A stretch of 8,814 nt of DNA from Pseudomonadota bacterium (GCA_023431205.1 JAEYXQ010000066.1:1-8814), one strand, 5' to 3'. Shown: positions 1 through 6,750, counted from the first letter of the stretch. The notes: generated from the letters alone by a model not told the origin. Translations and numbers: made by a program.

Positions 1-741
1 GGCGACCTGCTGGATGACGTACTTGTAGATCTGCACGTCGTCGGCCGACTTGATCATCGGGGCGAACTTGATGCCCAGTTCGTGCTGGGCCGAGGCCACT
101 TCGTGGTGGTGCTTTTCGACCACGACGCCCATCTCTGCCATGGCCGCGAGCATCTCGCCACGGATGTCCTGCGCGGTGTCCAGCGGCGGCACCGGGAAGT
201 AGCCCTTCTTCAGGCCGATATGGTGGCCGTTGTTGCCGGACTCATAGGCGGTGTCGTTGTTGGACGGCAGTTCGGGATGATCGACCTCGAAACCGACCTT
301 GTAGGTGGTGTTGGAGAACCGCACGTCGTCGAACATGAAGAATTCCGGCTCGGGGCCGAAGACGATGGTGTCGCCGATACCGGTCGACTTGAGGTACGCC
401 TCTGCCTTCTTGGCGGTGGTGCGCGGGTCGCGACCGTAGGGCTGGTAGGTCAGTGGCTCGAGAATGTCGCAGTTGATGGCGAGCGTGGCAGCGCCGAAGA
501 ACGGATCGACATAGGCCGAGTCCGGATCGGGCATCAGCACCATGTCCGACTCGTTGATGGCCTTCCAGCCAGCGATCGAGGAGCCGTCGAACATGGTCCC
601 TTCTTCGAACAGGTCCTCGTCAACGACCGAGACGTCCATCGTGACGTGCTGCAGCTTGCCGCGGATATCGGTGAAGCGCAGATCGACGTACTTGATGTTC
701 TCGTCTTTGATCTTCTTCAGAAGGTCGCTTCCGGTGGTCAT
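1..741 (-). CDS. glnA: Type I glutamine synthetase, N-terminal 247 residues (cut by window edge)
   Basis: Glutamine synthetase joins ammonia to glutamate using ATP and is the main entry of ammonium into the cell. The frame reads from an ATG at 741 and stays open to base 1, giving 247 of the roughly 470 residues usual for the family. Seen directly: the N-terminal beta-grasp part with MFDGSSIAGW (residues 50-59), then the start of the catalytic domain with GPEPEFF (129-135), whose Glu131 and Glu133 match metal ligands, and HHHEVASAQHE (211-221), whose Glu214 and Glu221 match further metal ligands. An AGGGG ribosome site (749-753) lies 7 nt from the ATG. It follows glnB by 63 nt on the same strand with no terminator between, so one transcript is likely. 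The C-terminal part with the adenylylated tyrosine of the family is outside the window, so that control cannot be judged. Confidence 0.97.
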   Translation of the reverse strand, partial: MTTGSDLLKKIKDENIKYVDLRFTDIRGKLQHVTMDVSVVDEDLFEEGTMFDGSSIAGWKAINESDMVLMPDPDSAYVDPFFGAATLAINCDILEPLTYQPYGRDPRTTAKKAEAYLKSTGIGDTIVFGPEPEFFMFDDVRFSNTTYKVGFEVDHPELPSNNDTAYESGNNGHHIGLKKGYFPVPPLDTAQDIRGEMLAAMAEMGVVVEKHHHEVASAQHELGIKFAPMIKSADDVQIYKYVIQQVA

Positions 742-804
742 TAGTTTTCCCCTGAGTATCGGAATGCTTGTTGGTATTGCGGGACGTGCCGGGAGCCTTG
801 AGCT

Positions 805-1143
805 CTAGAGGGCGTCGTCGCCGAATTCTCCGGTGCGGATGCGGATCGCCTGCTCGATCGAGTAGACGAAGATCTTGCCGTCGCCGATGCGGCCGGTCTG
901 GGCGGCGGTGCGGATGGCTTCGATCGCCTTTTCGGCGAGTTCATCCGGGCACACCACTTCCACCTTCACCTTGGGCAGGAAGTCGACGACATATTCCGCG
1001 CCGCGATAAAGTTCGGTGTGGCCCTTCTGACGGCCAAAGCCCTTGGCTTCGGTGACGGTGATACCCTGCAGGCCGACTTCCTGCAGCGCCTCCTTCACTT
1101 CGTCCAGCTTGAAGGGCTTTACGATAGCCTCGATCTTTTTCAC
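805..1143 (-). CDS. glnB: PII nitrogen-regulatory signal protein
   Basis: PII proteins are cytosolic trimers that sense 2-oxoglutarate, ATP/ADP and glutamine status, and control glutamine synthetase adenylylation and NtrB/NtrC activity. A start at the GTG at 1143 gives 112 residues, the exact family length, beginning VKKIEAIVKPFKLDEVKEAL. GGAGG (1149-1153) sits 5 nt before this GTG, which decides the start; the frame stays open further upstream but that extension has no PII character. The T-loop carries GHTELYRGAEY, with Tyr51 at the uridylylation position, and the C-terminal TGRIGDGKIFV nucleotide-binding segment (83-93) is intact. All key residues are present. A sigma-54-type promoter lies about 46 bp upstream and glnA follows downstream, the usual glnBA nitrogen-regulated operon. 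It could be named glnK, but linkage to glnA favours glnB. Confidence 0.97.
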   Translation of the reverse strand: MKKIEAIVKPFKLDEVKEALQEVGLQGITVTEAKGFGRQKGHTELYRGAEYVVDFLPKVKVEVVCPDELAEKAIEAIRTAAQTGRIGDGKIFVYSIEQAIRIRTGEFGDDAL

Positions 1144-1148
1144 ATGCG

Positions 1149-1153
1149 CCTCC
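1149..1153 (-). promoter_or_regulatory. Ribosome binding site of glnB
   Basis: On the minus strand this reads GGAGG, 5 nt before the GTG at 1143. It is the main evidence that glnB uses a GTG start rather than an upstream in-frame ATG. Confidence 0.8.
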
Positions 1154-1188
1154 ACGGTGCCGCTAGCGGCTGATGTCGCAAACCCGTA

Positions 1189-1204
1189 TGCATGGTATAT
1201 GCCA
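1189..1204 (-). promoter_or_regulatory. Candidate sigma-54 (-24/-12) promoter of glnBA
   Basis: Read on the minus strand this is TGGCATATACCATGCA. It matches the sigma-54 consensus TGGCAC-N5-TTGCA with the invariant GG and GC separated by the required 10 bases; the main departures are T for C after TGGCA and A for the first T of the -12 element. Transcription would begin near 1178, leaving a leader of about 35 nt before the glnB GTG. Position, orientation and the nitrogen-assimilation role of glnBA all agree with RpoN/NtrC control, which is established for glnBA in other alphaproteobacteria. Its use here is inferred. Confidence 0.7.
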
Positions 1205-1258
1205 GCATGTGAGAAGGCCATATTGTTCAGCAACGACGGGGACTTAGGTGGGGGTCGT

Positions 1259-1315
1259 GTGCAGTTCGCGATCCCTGGCAGTGCAGCGAATGCACAAAAA
1301 ACAGGCGTGATGCAC
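1259..1315. promoter_or_regulatory. GTGCA/TGCAC cluster, candidate activator-binding region
   Basis: GTGCA occurs at 1259 and 1281, and TGCAC at 1291 and 1311. The middle two form a perfect inverted repeat, GTGCA-N5-TGCAC (1281-1295). ATGCACA repeats directly 20 bp apart (1290 and 1310). The dyad centre lies about 110 bp upstream of the predicted glnB start point, a typical enhancer distance for sigma-54 promoters. The arms are in the opposite order to the textbook NtrC site (TGCAC...GTGCA), so assignment to NtrC is uncertain. The block could also serve the divergent tRNA-Leu promoter. Confidence 0.35.
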
Positions 1316-1369
1316 AGAATGTGAACCCGCGCTGGCGGCGGGCTGCGTCGAGCGCCCGCCAATGAGGCT

Positions 1370-1398
1370 TTGACTGCCCTGATTTCTTGCGATAGACC
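1370..1398 (+). promoter_or_regulatory. Candidate housekeeping promoter of tRNA-Leu/tig
   Basis: TTGACT (1370-1375) is followed after 17 bases by TAGACC (1393-1398). The -35 element is good and the -10 element weak, as often seen in alphaproteobacterial promoters. It lies about 30 nt before the mature tRNA 5' end, suitable for a short leader removed by RNase P. No other likely promoter is seen ahead of the tRNA. Confidence 0.5.
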
Positions 1399-1428
1399 CT
1401 CGCCCCAACCCGGCCAGCGGGTCCTTCG

Positions 1429-1513
1429 GCGGGCGTGGCGGAACTGGCAGACGCACTGGATTTAGGTTCCAGCGCCGCAAGGCGTGGAGGTTCGACCCCT
1501 CTCGCCCGCACCA
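1429..1513 (+). tRNA. tRNA-Leu (anticodon UAG)
   Basis: An 85-nt leucine tRNA decoding CUA and, with wobble, other CUN codons. The acceptor strand GCGGGCG (1429-1435) pairs perfectly with CGCCCGC (1503-1509), followed by discriminator A and an encoded CCA (1511-1513). The anticodon stem CTGGA/TCCAG encloses the loop TTTAGGT, giving anticodon TAG. A long variable arm (CGCCGCAAGGCG) marks the class II tRNA, and the T arm carries the GGTTCGACCCC-type loop. Discriminator A and the long variable arm fit leucine. tig begins 44 nt downstream with no terminator between, so co-transcription is likely. An open frame running through the tRNA into tig is an artefact. Confidence 0.97.
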
Positions 1514-1557
1514 CTACAAGGACCTGGCCAAACAGGATGATTACGGGAAGAACCCAC

Positions 1558-2937
1558 ATGCAGGTTAGCGAGACCCTCAACGAAGGCCTCAAGCGCAAGC
1601 TCAGCGTCACCATTCCGGCGGCCGATCTCAACAGCCGTCTGGACGCCAAGCTCGAAGAGCTCAAGGGTCAGGCGAACATCAAGGGGTTCCGTCCCGGCAA
1701 GGTGCCGCTTGCGCACATCCGCAAGATGTTCGGCCGCTCGGCCATGAGCGAAGTGATGACCGACGCGATCAACTCGACGGTGTCCGAGACGCTGGACCAG
1801 CGTGAGGAACGCGCCGCGGCGCAGCCGAAGGTCGACCTGCCGGACGACCAGGCCGTGATCAACGAGGTGCTGGACGGCAAGGCCGACCTGGCATTCGAAG
1901 TCGAATACGAAGTTCTGCCCAAGGTCGAACTCGCAGACGTCAAGGGTCTTAAGCTGGTAAAGCCGGTTGTTGAGATCGCGGATGAAGAACTCGACGCCGA
2001 AGTGAAGCGCGTGTTCGCCCAGAACCGCGGCTACACCGACAAGGGTGACGAGGGCGTTGTGGAGCAGGGCGATCGGCTCGGCCTCAGCTTCGTCGGCAAG
2101 ATCGACGGCGTTGCCTTCCCCGGTGGCACCTCCGACCATGCGCACCTGACCGTCGGTTCCGGCGAGTTCATCCCGGGCTTCGAAGAGCAGCTCGTCGGCA
2201 TGAAGAAGGGGGAAACCCGCGAGATCAACGTCACCTTCCCGGCCGACTACCAGAACGCCGAACTGGCCGGCAAGGAAGCGACCTTCGAGGTCTCCATCCT
2301 CCATGTCGATGGCCCTAACCAGGGTGATCTCGACGACGAGTTCGCCCAGCGCCTGGGCCTCGAAAATCTCGAAGCCCTGCGCAGCGCGGTGAAGTCGCAG
2401 ATGGAAGCGGCGCTGCAGTCGATGGCCCGCCAGCACCTGAAGCGCCAGGTGCTCGACGCGCTCGATGAATCGCACAAGTTCGACGTGCCGGCGCAACTGG
2501 TCGACGCCGAGTTCAACACCATCTGGGGCCGCGTCCAGCACGAAGTCGAGTCGCATGGCCGTTCCTTCGAGGACGAAGGCACCACCGAGGAAGCCGCCAA
2601 GGAGCAGTACCGCACCATTGCCGACCGTCGCGTGCGCCTCGGCCTGGTGGTTGCCGAGATCGGCAACACCAACGAAGTGCAGGTCACCGACGAGGAGCAT
2701 CAGCAGGCGCTGATCGCCGAAGTGCGTCGCTTCCCCGGCCAGGAACAGCAGGTCTACGACTACTACCGCAAGAACCCGCAGGCCCTTGCCGGCCTCCGCG
2801 CCCCGGTGTTCGAGAACAAGGTCGTCGATTTCATCATCGACGCTGCCGAAGTGACCGAGCAGAAGATGGATCGCGAGGAACTCGCCAAGCTGATCCAGGC
2901 CGATGAGGACGAGGTGCCGGAAGAGCACCACCACTAA
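1558..2937 (+). CDS. tig: Trigger factor, ribosome-associated chaperone and prolyl isomerase
   Basis: Trigger factor docks at the ribosomal exit tunnel, shields nascent chains and has peptidyl-prolyl isomerase activity. The 459-residue product is slightly longer than the E. coli protein. Domains in order: an N-terminal ribosome-binding domain (about 1-120) with the signature GFRPGKVP (43-50) that contacts the ribosome; an FKBP-type isomerase domain (about 165-250) with PGF and VGMKKGE stretches; and a C-terminal helical substrate-cradling domain (about 255-450). The end is acidic and closes with three histidines. The start is the ATG at 1558, because MQVSETL matches the family N-terminus; GGGAAG (1545-1550) lies 7 nt before it. 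An in-frame ATG at 1537 and the frame through the tRNA are less likely. A strong terminator follows. Confidence 0.98.
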   Translation: MQVSETLNEGLKRKLSVTIPAADLNSRLDAKLEELKGQANIKGFRPGKVPLAHIRKMFGRSAMSEVMTDAINSTVSETLDQREERAAAQPKVDLPDDQAVINEVLDGKADLAFEVEYEVLPKVELADVKGLKLVKPVVEIADEELDAEVKRVFAQNRGYTDKGDEGVVEQGDRLGLSFVGKIDGVAFPGGTSDHAHLTVGSGEFIPGFEEQLVGMKKGETREINVTFPADYQNAELAGKEATFEVSILHVDGPNQGDLDDEFAQRLGLENLEALRSAVKSQMEAALQSMARQHLKRQVLDALDESHKFDVPAQLVDAEFNTIWGRVQHEVESHGRSFEDEGTTEEAAKEQYRTIADRRVRLGLVVAEIGNTNEVQVTDEEHQQALIAEVRRFPGQEQQVYDYYRKNPQALAGLRAPVFENKVVDFIIDAAEVTEQKMDREELAKLIQADEDEVPEEHHH

Positions 2938-2965
2938 GCCTTGTGCTGGTGACGCATTTTGGAGA

Positions 2966-2987
2966 GCCGCCCCTCGGGGCGGCTTTT
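2966..2987 (+). terminator. Rho-independent terminator after tig
   Basis: GCCGCCCC (2966-2973) pairs with GGGGCGGC (2976-2983), in practice a 7-bp GC stem with a four-base loop, followed directly by TTTT and more T-rich sequence. It starts 28 nt past the tig stop. A second short GC hairpin, GGCGGG/CCCGCC (2996-3011, loop TTGC), follows without a T-run. This ends the tRNA-Leu/tig unit before nnr. Confidence 0.85.
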
Positions 2988-3055
2988 CTGTTTCGGGCGG
3001 GTTGCCCCGCCGGGGCGGATCAGCCAAACCTCTGACGGTTCACGAGGAGATCGCC

Positions 3056-4534
3056 ATGGCAAGCCGCTCGCCCGACCTGCTGCTGACCCCAGACCAGATG
3101 GCGCGTGCCGACCAGCTGGCGATGGAGAGCGGGATCAAGACGCTGCGGTTGATGGAGGCCGCGGGCAAGGCGGTGGCCGATGCCATCGTCGAGCACTACT
3201 ACCAGCGCTCCGTGCTCGTGCTGTGCGGGCCGGGCAACAATGGCGGCGACGGCTTTGTGGTGGCCGAACTGCTGAAGCAGCGCGGCTGGCCGGTGCAGGT
3301 GCGGCTGATCGGCGACCCGCAGGGGCTCCGCGGGGACGCCGCCGTGGTTGCGGGGCAATGGACCGGCCGCATCGTCGCCCCGACTCGGCAGGACATCGAG
3401 GATGCCGACCTGGTGGTCGATGCCTTGCTGGGGGCAGGGCTCGACCGCGAGGTCGAGGGCGAGTTCGCCGAAATCATCGAGGCGGTCAATGCCAGCCGGG
3501 CGCCCGTCGTCAGCATCGATGTTCCGAGCGGGATCGATGGCGCCACGGGCCAGGTGCGGGGCGTTGCCATTGTGGCGGACCTCACGGTCACCTTCTTCCG
3601 GCTGAAGCCGGGACACCTGCTGCTGCCGGGGCGGGAGCGTTGCGGGCAGGTGGTGCTGGCGGAGATCGGACTACCGGAGACGGTGCTCGACCGGATCGAG
3701 GCCAATTCCTGGCAGAACACCCCGGCCCTGTGGTCGCTGCCGCCGGCGGATGCCGCACACAACAAGTTCGACCGGGGCCATTGCGTCGTGGTCTCGGGCG
3801 GGCCGCTGCAGACCGGGGCGGCCCGGTTGTCGGCCCTGGCGGCGTTCCGGGTCGGGGCGGGATTGGTGTCGCTCGCTGGCAGCGAAGCGGCGCTGATGGT
3901 GCATGCGGCGCATGTCACCGCCACCATGCTGAAGCCGGCGAAGGATGCACCGGCGTTAGCGCAGCTACTGGAGGACCGGCGGATCAACGCCGTCGTCATC
4001 GGGCCGGGCGCCGGCGTGGGGGAGGAAACCCGGCAGAAGGTGCTCGCGGTGCTCCGGTCGGGCGCCGCCGCGGTGCTCGATGCCGATGCGCTGACCTCGT
4101 TCAGCGACGATCGCGAGGCCCTCTTCGGCCAGACGCGCGAGCGGGAGCGCCCGGTGGTGTTCACGCCACATGAAGGTGAGTTCCGGCGGCTGTTCGGCGA
4201 CCTGCCGGGTGGCAAGGTCGAGCGGGCGCGCGCGGCGGCGGAGCAGTCCGGCGCGGTGATCGTGCTCAAGGGCAGCGACACGGTGATTGCCGCCCCCGAC
4301 GGACGGGCGGCCGTCAACGCCAATGCGCCGGCCTGGCTCGGGACAGCCGGTGCCGGGGACGTGCTGGCGGGCCTCGTTGCGGGCTTGCTGGGGCAGGGGA
4401 TGCAGGGGTGGGAAGCGGCCTGTGCCGCAGTCCACATCCATGCCGAGGCGGCGATGCGCTTTGGCGGCCCGGGCATGACCAGCGAGGACCTGGCGCCGCT
4501 GGTGCCGAGCGTCTTGGCGAACCTACCGGGCTAG
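3056..4534 (+). CDS. nnr: Bifunctional NAD(P)H-hydrate epimerase / ADP-dependent dehydratase
   Basis: This enzyme repairs NADH and NADPH damaged by hydration: the N-terminal half interconverts the R and S hydrates, and the C-terminal half dehydrates the S form with ADP. The ATG at 3056 gives 492 residues, normal for the fused form (YjeF family); GAGGAG (3044-3049) is 6 nt before it. The epimerase domain (about 1-215) shows GPGNNGGDGF (58-67) and SIDVPSGIDGATG (153-165). The dehydratase domain (about 225-492) shows NKFDRGH (236-242), GPGAG (316-320), DADAL (342-346), TPHEGEF (370-376), LKGSDTVI (404-411) and AGAGDVLAG (431-439), whose Asp is the expected catalytic base. It stands alone after the tig terminator; its promoter is not evident. 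Its TAG stop overlaps the stop of the convergent gene. Confidence 0.96.
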   Translation: MASRSPDLLLTPDQMARADQLAMESGIKTLRLMEAAGKAVADAIVEHYYQRSVLVLCGPGNNGGDGFVVAELLKQRGWPVQVRLIGDPQGLRGDAAVVAGQWTGRIVAPTRQDIEDADLVVDALLGAGLDREVEGEFAEIIEAVNASRAPVVSIDVPSGIDGATGQVRGVAIVADLTVTFFRLKPGHLLLPGRERCGQVVLAEIGLPETVLDRIEANSWQNTPALWSLPPADAAHNKFDRGHCVVVSGGPLQTGAARLSALAAFRVGAGLVSLAGSEAALMVHAAHVTATMLKPAKDAPALAQLLEDRRINAVVIGPGAGVGEETRQKVLAVLRSGAAAVLDADALTSFSDDREALFGQTRERERPVVFTPHEGEFRRLFGDLPGGKVERARAAAEQSGAVIVLKGSDTVIAAPDGRAAVNANAPAWLGTAGAGDVLAGLVAGLLGQGMQGWEAACAAVHIHAEAAMRFGGPGMTSEDLAPLVPSVLANLPG

Positions 4535-4980
4535 TTGTCCACGAGCACGTACGCTTCGCCGTCCCAGACGAGGTTGTCCTCGGTGTCGTCGCCTAGGACG
4601 AACACGTTGCGGAAGCCGCCGGTGGTGCGGTCGGTCAGGTACCAGTTCGCCGCCGGCGAGCTCAGGTAGTAGACGTCCACCACCTGGAAACCGCTCTTCT
4701 TGCTGCCGAGAAACAGCCGCGGGCCGCAGCCGCCGGAGCCGCAATAGAACGAGTTTTCGGCAAAGGCGAGGACGTCGGTGCGGCCGTCATTGTTGAAGTC
4801 TGCCTCGGCCACCGACAGGTTGATCTCATCGAGCCCGCTATCCGCAAGGAAGTAGGCCAGGGCATGGATGAACCCCGCCGATGGCTCGGAGGTGAAGCGC
4901 AGTTGTTCCTGCTGCGCCATCACCGGCGATGCCAGGAACAGGAGTGCCGCGGCCGCCGCGCCGATCCGAGCTGTCGTCAT
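4531..4980 (-). CDS. Small secreted protein with DxNxDGxxD loop, coupled to P450
   Basis: I do not recognise a named family. The 149-residue product starts with a clear signal peptide: MTTAR, a hydrophobic stretch (about 6-20), and a likely cleavage after VMA (20-22), so it is probably periplasmic or secreted. The mature part holds DFNNDGRTD (61-69), a DxNxDGxxD calcium-loop pattern like those of EF-hand, dockerin and FG-GAP repeats, then YCGSGGCG (79-86), whose two cysteines could form a disulphide after export. The start is the ATG at 4980: it overlaps the P450 stop as ATGA and has GGAG (4986-4989) 5 nt upstream. A GTG two codons earlier is possible. Translational coupling to the P450 is likely. 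No enzymatic function can be assigned; a calcium-binding or surface role is only a guess. Confidence 0.82.
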   Translation of the reverse strand: MTTARIGAAAAALLFLASPVMAQQEQLRFTSEPSAGFIHALAYFLADSGLDEINLSVAEADFNNDGRTDVLAFAENSFYCGSGGCGPRLFLGSKKSGFQVVDVYYLSSPAANWYLTDRTTGGFRNVFVLGDDTEDNLVWDGEAYVLVDN

Positions 4981-6233
4981 CGCCACTCCACCACGAGTTC
5001 TTCGAGGCCATGGAAGTGGTAGACGTTACCATAGCGCGGCGTTTCAGCAATCCGCAGCCGCGGCAGCCGGTGGAACAGCTCGGCGAAGGCCACCTGCAGT
5101 TCGATCCGGGCCAGTGGCGCGCCGATGCAGAAGTGGATGCCGGCGCCGAAGCTGACATTGGCGCCGTCGGTGCGGAACGGATCGAACCGATTGGCATCGG
5201 CGAACCGCTTCGGATCCCGGTTGGCGGCGCCGAGCATCAGCCCGATCACGTCGCCCTTGCGCAGCGAAATGCCCTCGTATTCGAGGTCGGTCAGAGCGTA
5301 GCGGGTGAACATATGGAGCGGCGCGTCGAAGCGCAGGCACTCCTCGGCGGTGGCTTCCGTCTGCGCCTCTGAGGCGAAAAGCGTAGCCGGATCGATACCG
5401 CTTTCCAGGATCGACTTCACCCCGTTGCCGGTTGTGTGGACGGTCGCCTCGTGGCCGGCATTGAGCAAGAGGATGGCGGTGGACATCACCTCGTCATCGC
5501 TGAGGCGATCGCCGCCCGGCTCGGCAGTGAGCATGTGGGTGAGCAGGTCTTCCCGCGGCTGCCGGCGCCGCTCGGCGATGACGGTGCGCAGGTAATCCAT
5601 GAAGTCGGCCGAGGCCTGGTTGGCGTCGCGCTCCACCTCGCGGGTGACCCCGAACATGTACATCTGGACCATGCGGTTGGACCAGTTCAGCAGTTGCGGC
5701 GCAATCTCCGCCGGCAGCCCGATCATTTCGGCAATGACAACGGCCGGTATCGGGGCGGCGAAGGCCTTGATTAGATCGACGCTGCCTTCGTCCTCGAAGT
5801 CGTCGATGATCTCGTTGGCGAGGCGCCGGATGCGCGGGCGGAGTTGCTCGACATGGCGGCTGACGAAGGCGCGGTTCACCAGCGTCCGCAGTCGCGTATG
5901 GGCCGGCGGCTCGAGATTGAGCAGGGAGTATTTCTCGGTCAGGTCGAACGCGGCGGTATGCGGCTGCGGCGCCGGCAGTCCGATCTCCTCGCGCGTGGCC
6001 ACATGCAGGATGTCCCGGCCGAAGCGCTTGTCGCGCAGCAGGGCACTCACATCCTTGAAGCCGGCAAAGCACCAGTGGCCATATTCGTCCCAGAAGAAGG
6101 CCGGGTTCGTGGCGTGCAGCCGGTCGTAGAAGGCGTAGGGGTTCTGGAAGAACTCAGGATCGCGGGGGTCGGCGCTGGCGCGGCGGTTTGCGGGAACGTC
6201 GGTGATGGGCTTGATCTGGAGAATGGCGGCCAT
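4977..6233 (-). CDS. Bacterial cytochrome P450 monooxygenase
   Basis: A soluble 418-residue P450, the usual length for bacterial class I enzymes, which insert one oxygen atom into a substrate with electrons from a ferredoxin and its reductase. Seen: the C-helix EPPAHTRLR (108-116); the I-helix LLLNAGHEAT (255-264); the K-helix ExxR as E298-C-L-R301; and the haem loop FGAGIHFCIG (362-371), with Cys369 as the iron ligand. In the I-helix, alanine (263) holds the position of the usual oxygen-activating threonine, the acid Glu262 is kept, and a threonine follows at 264. The substrate cannot be told. No ferredoxin or reductase gene lies nearby, so electrons must come from elsewhere. The ATG at 6233 lacks a strong ribosome site. 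The downstream secreted-protein gene overlaps its stop by 4 nt. Confidence 0.95.
   Translation of the reverse strand: MAAILQIKPITDVPANRRASADPRDPEFFQNPYAFYDRLHATNPAFFWDEYGHWCFAGFKDVSALLRDKRFGRDILHVATREEIGLPAPQPHTAAFDLTEKYSLLNLEPPAHTRLRTLVNRAFVSRHVEQLRPRIRRLANEIIDDFEDEGSVDLIKAFAAPIPAVVIAEMIGLPAEIAPQLLNWSNRMVQMYMFGVTREVERDANQASADFMDYLRTVIAERRRQPREDLLTHMLTAEPGGDRLSDDEVMSTAILLLNAGHEATVHTTGNGVKSILESGIDPATLFASEAQTEATAEECLRFDAPLHMFTRYALTDLEYEGISLRKGDVIGLMLGAANRDPKRFADANRFDPFRTDGANVSFGAGIHFCIGAPLARIELQVAFAELFHRLPRLRIAETPRYGNVYHFHGLEELVVEWR
4986..4989 (-). promoter_or_regulatory. Ribosome binding site inside the P450 3' end
   Basis: GGAG on the minus strand, 5 nt before the ATG at 4980 and within the last codons of the P450 gene. 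It decides the start of the secreted-protein gene and supports coupled translation. Confidence 0.65.
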
Positions 6234-6351
6234 GGGTATTCACTTGTGTTGTCGCCCGCACGGTTGCAGGCCCGCGAGAGGGAAGTCAAAGATTTAGTCG
6301 AGCAGGGCGCCACCGGTTCGTCTTGTGGGTGTTCAACCATGGAGATCGAAC

Positions 6352-6750
6352 ATGAAGTTCCTTTGTCTCGTCCACTTCGCCGCCGGTGCCTTCGACGGCG
6401 TAACGCCGGAAGAATTCACCCGCCTCGACGACGCCACCATCGAGCATGACCACAAGCTGCGCCGGAGCGGGCACCTCCTGATCGCTTCGCCGCTGCAGGA
6501 GCCCGACACGGCCACCAGCATCGACCGGCGGCAGCGCATGAAGATGGGCCTCGTAGATGGCCCCTTCGCAGAGGGCAAGGAGGTCGTTGGCGGCTTCCTC
6601 CTGATCGAAGCCAGGGACATGGAAGAGGCGGTCAGCCTGTTCGATGACGATCCGATCACTGCCTATGGCCGGCTCGAGATCCGGCCCCTGATGAAAGATC
6701 ACCGGCACAGCAAGACCGGTGAAGCGCGCCCGGATTTCGTGGCGGGCTAG
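6352..6750 (+). CDS. YCII/DGPF-domain protein
   Basis: A 132-residue member of the YciI-like (YCII, DGPF) family, small alpha/beta proteins of the dimeric ferredoxin-like fold. Many are uncharacterised, and related domains occur next to sigma factors or in degradative enzymes. Visible are the beta-strand start MKFLCLVHF (1-9), DHKLRRSGHLLIASPL (33-48) and the signature DGPFAEGKEVVGGF (69-82), followed by a helix (DMEEAVSLFDDD) and a strand ending EIRPLM. The C-terminal 15 or so residues, rich in charge, extend past the domain. The start is the ATG at 6352 with GGAG (6341-6344) 7 nt upstream; a GTG at 6325 would add nine residues without a clear ribosome site. It is divergent from the P450, sharing the 118-bp region between them. 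No ECF sigma gene, a common partner, is nearby. Confidence 0.88.
   Translation: MKFLCLVHFAAGAFDGVTPEEFTRLDDATIEHDHKLRRSGHLLIASPLQEPDTATSIDRRQRMKMGLVDGPFAEGKEVVGGFLLIEARDMEEAVSLFDDDPITAYGRLEIRPLMKDHRHSKTGEARPDFVAG

Noticed and set aside
1144..1362. N-terminal extension of glnB to an upstream ATG
   Set aside because: The GTG at 1143 gives the exact 112-residue PII length with GGAGG 5 nt upstream, and the extension would cover the sigma-54 promoter.
1435..1557. In-frame upstream extension of tig beginning MAELADALDLGSS
   Set aside because: This is the translation of the tRNA-Leu gene, a familiar annotation artefact; the trigger factor N-terminus starts at 1558.
1462..3027. Long open frame (over 500 codons) on the strand opposite tig
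   Set aside because: It mirrors tig codon use in GC-rich DNA, runs across the tRNA and the terminator, and its product resembles no protein I know.
2903..3055. Upstream start for nnr overlapping the end of tig
   Set aside because: The extra 51 residues pass through the tig terminator and are unlike the family; the ATG at 3056 has a strong ribosome site.
6330..6352. Inverted repeat TGTTC-N13-GAACA at the YCII start
   Set aside because: Five-base arms with a long spacer are expected by chance, and the repeat overlaps the ribosome site and start codon. It does not fit the alphaproteobacterial LexA pattern.
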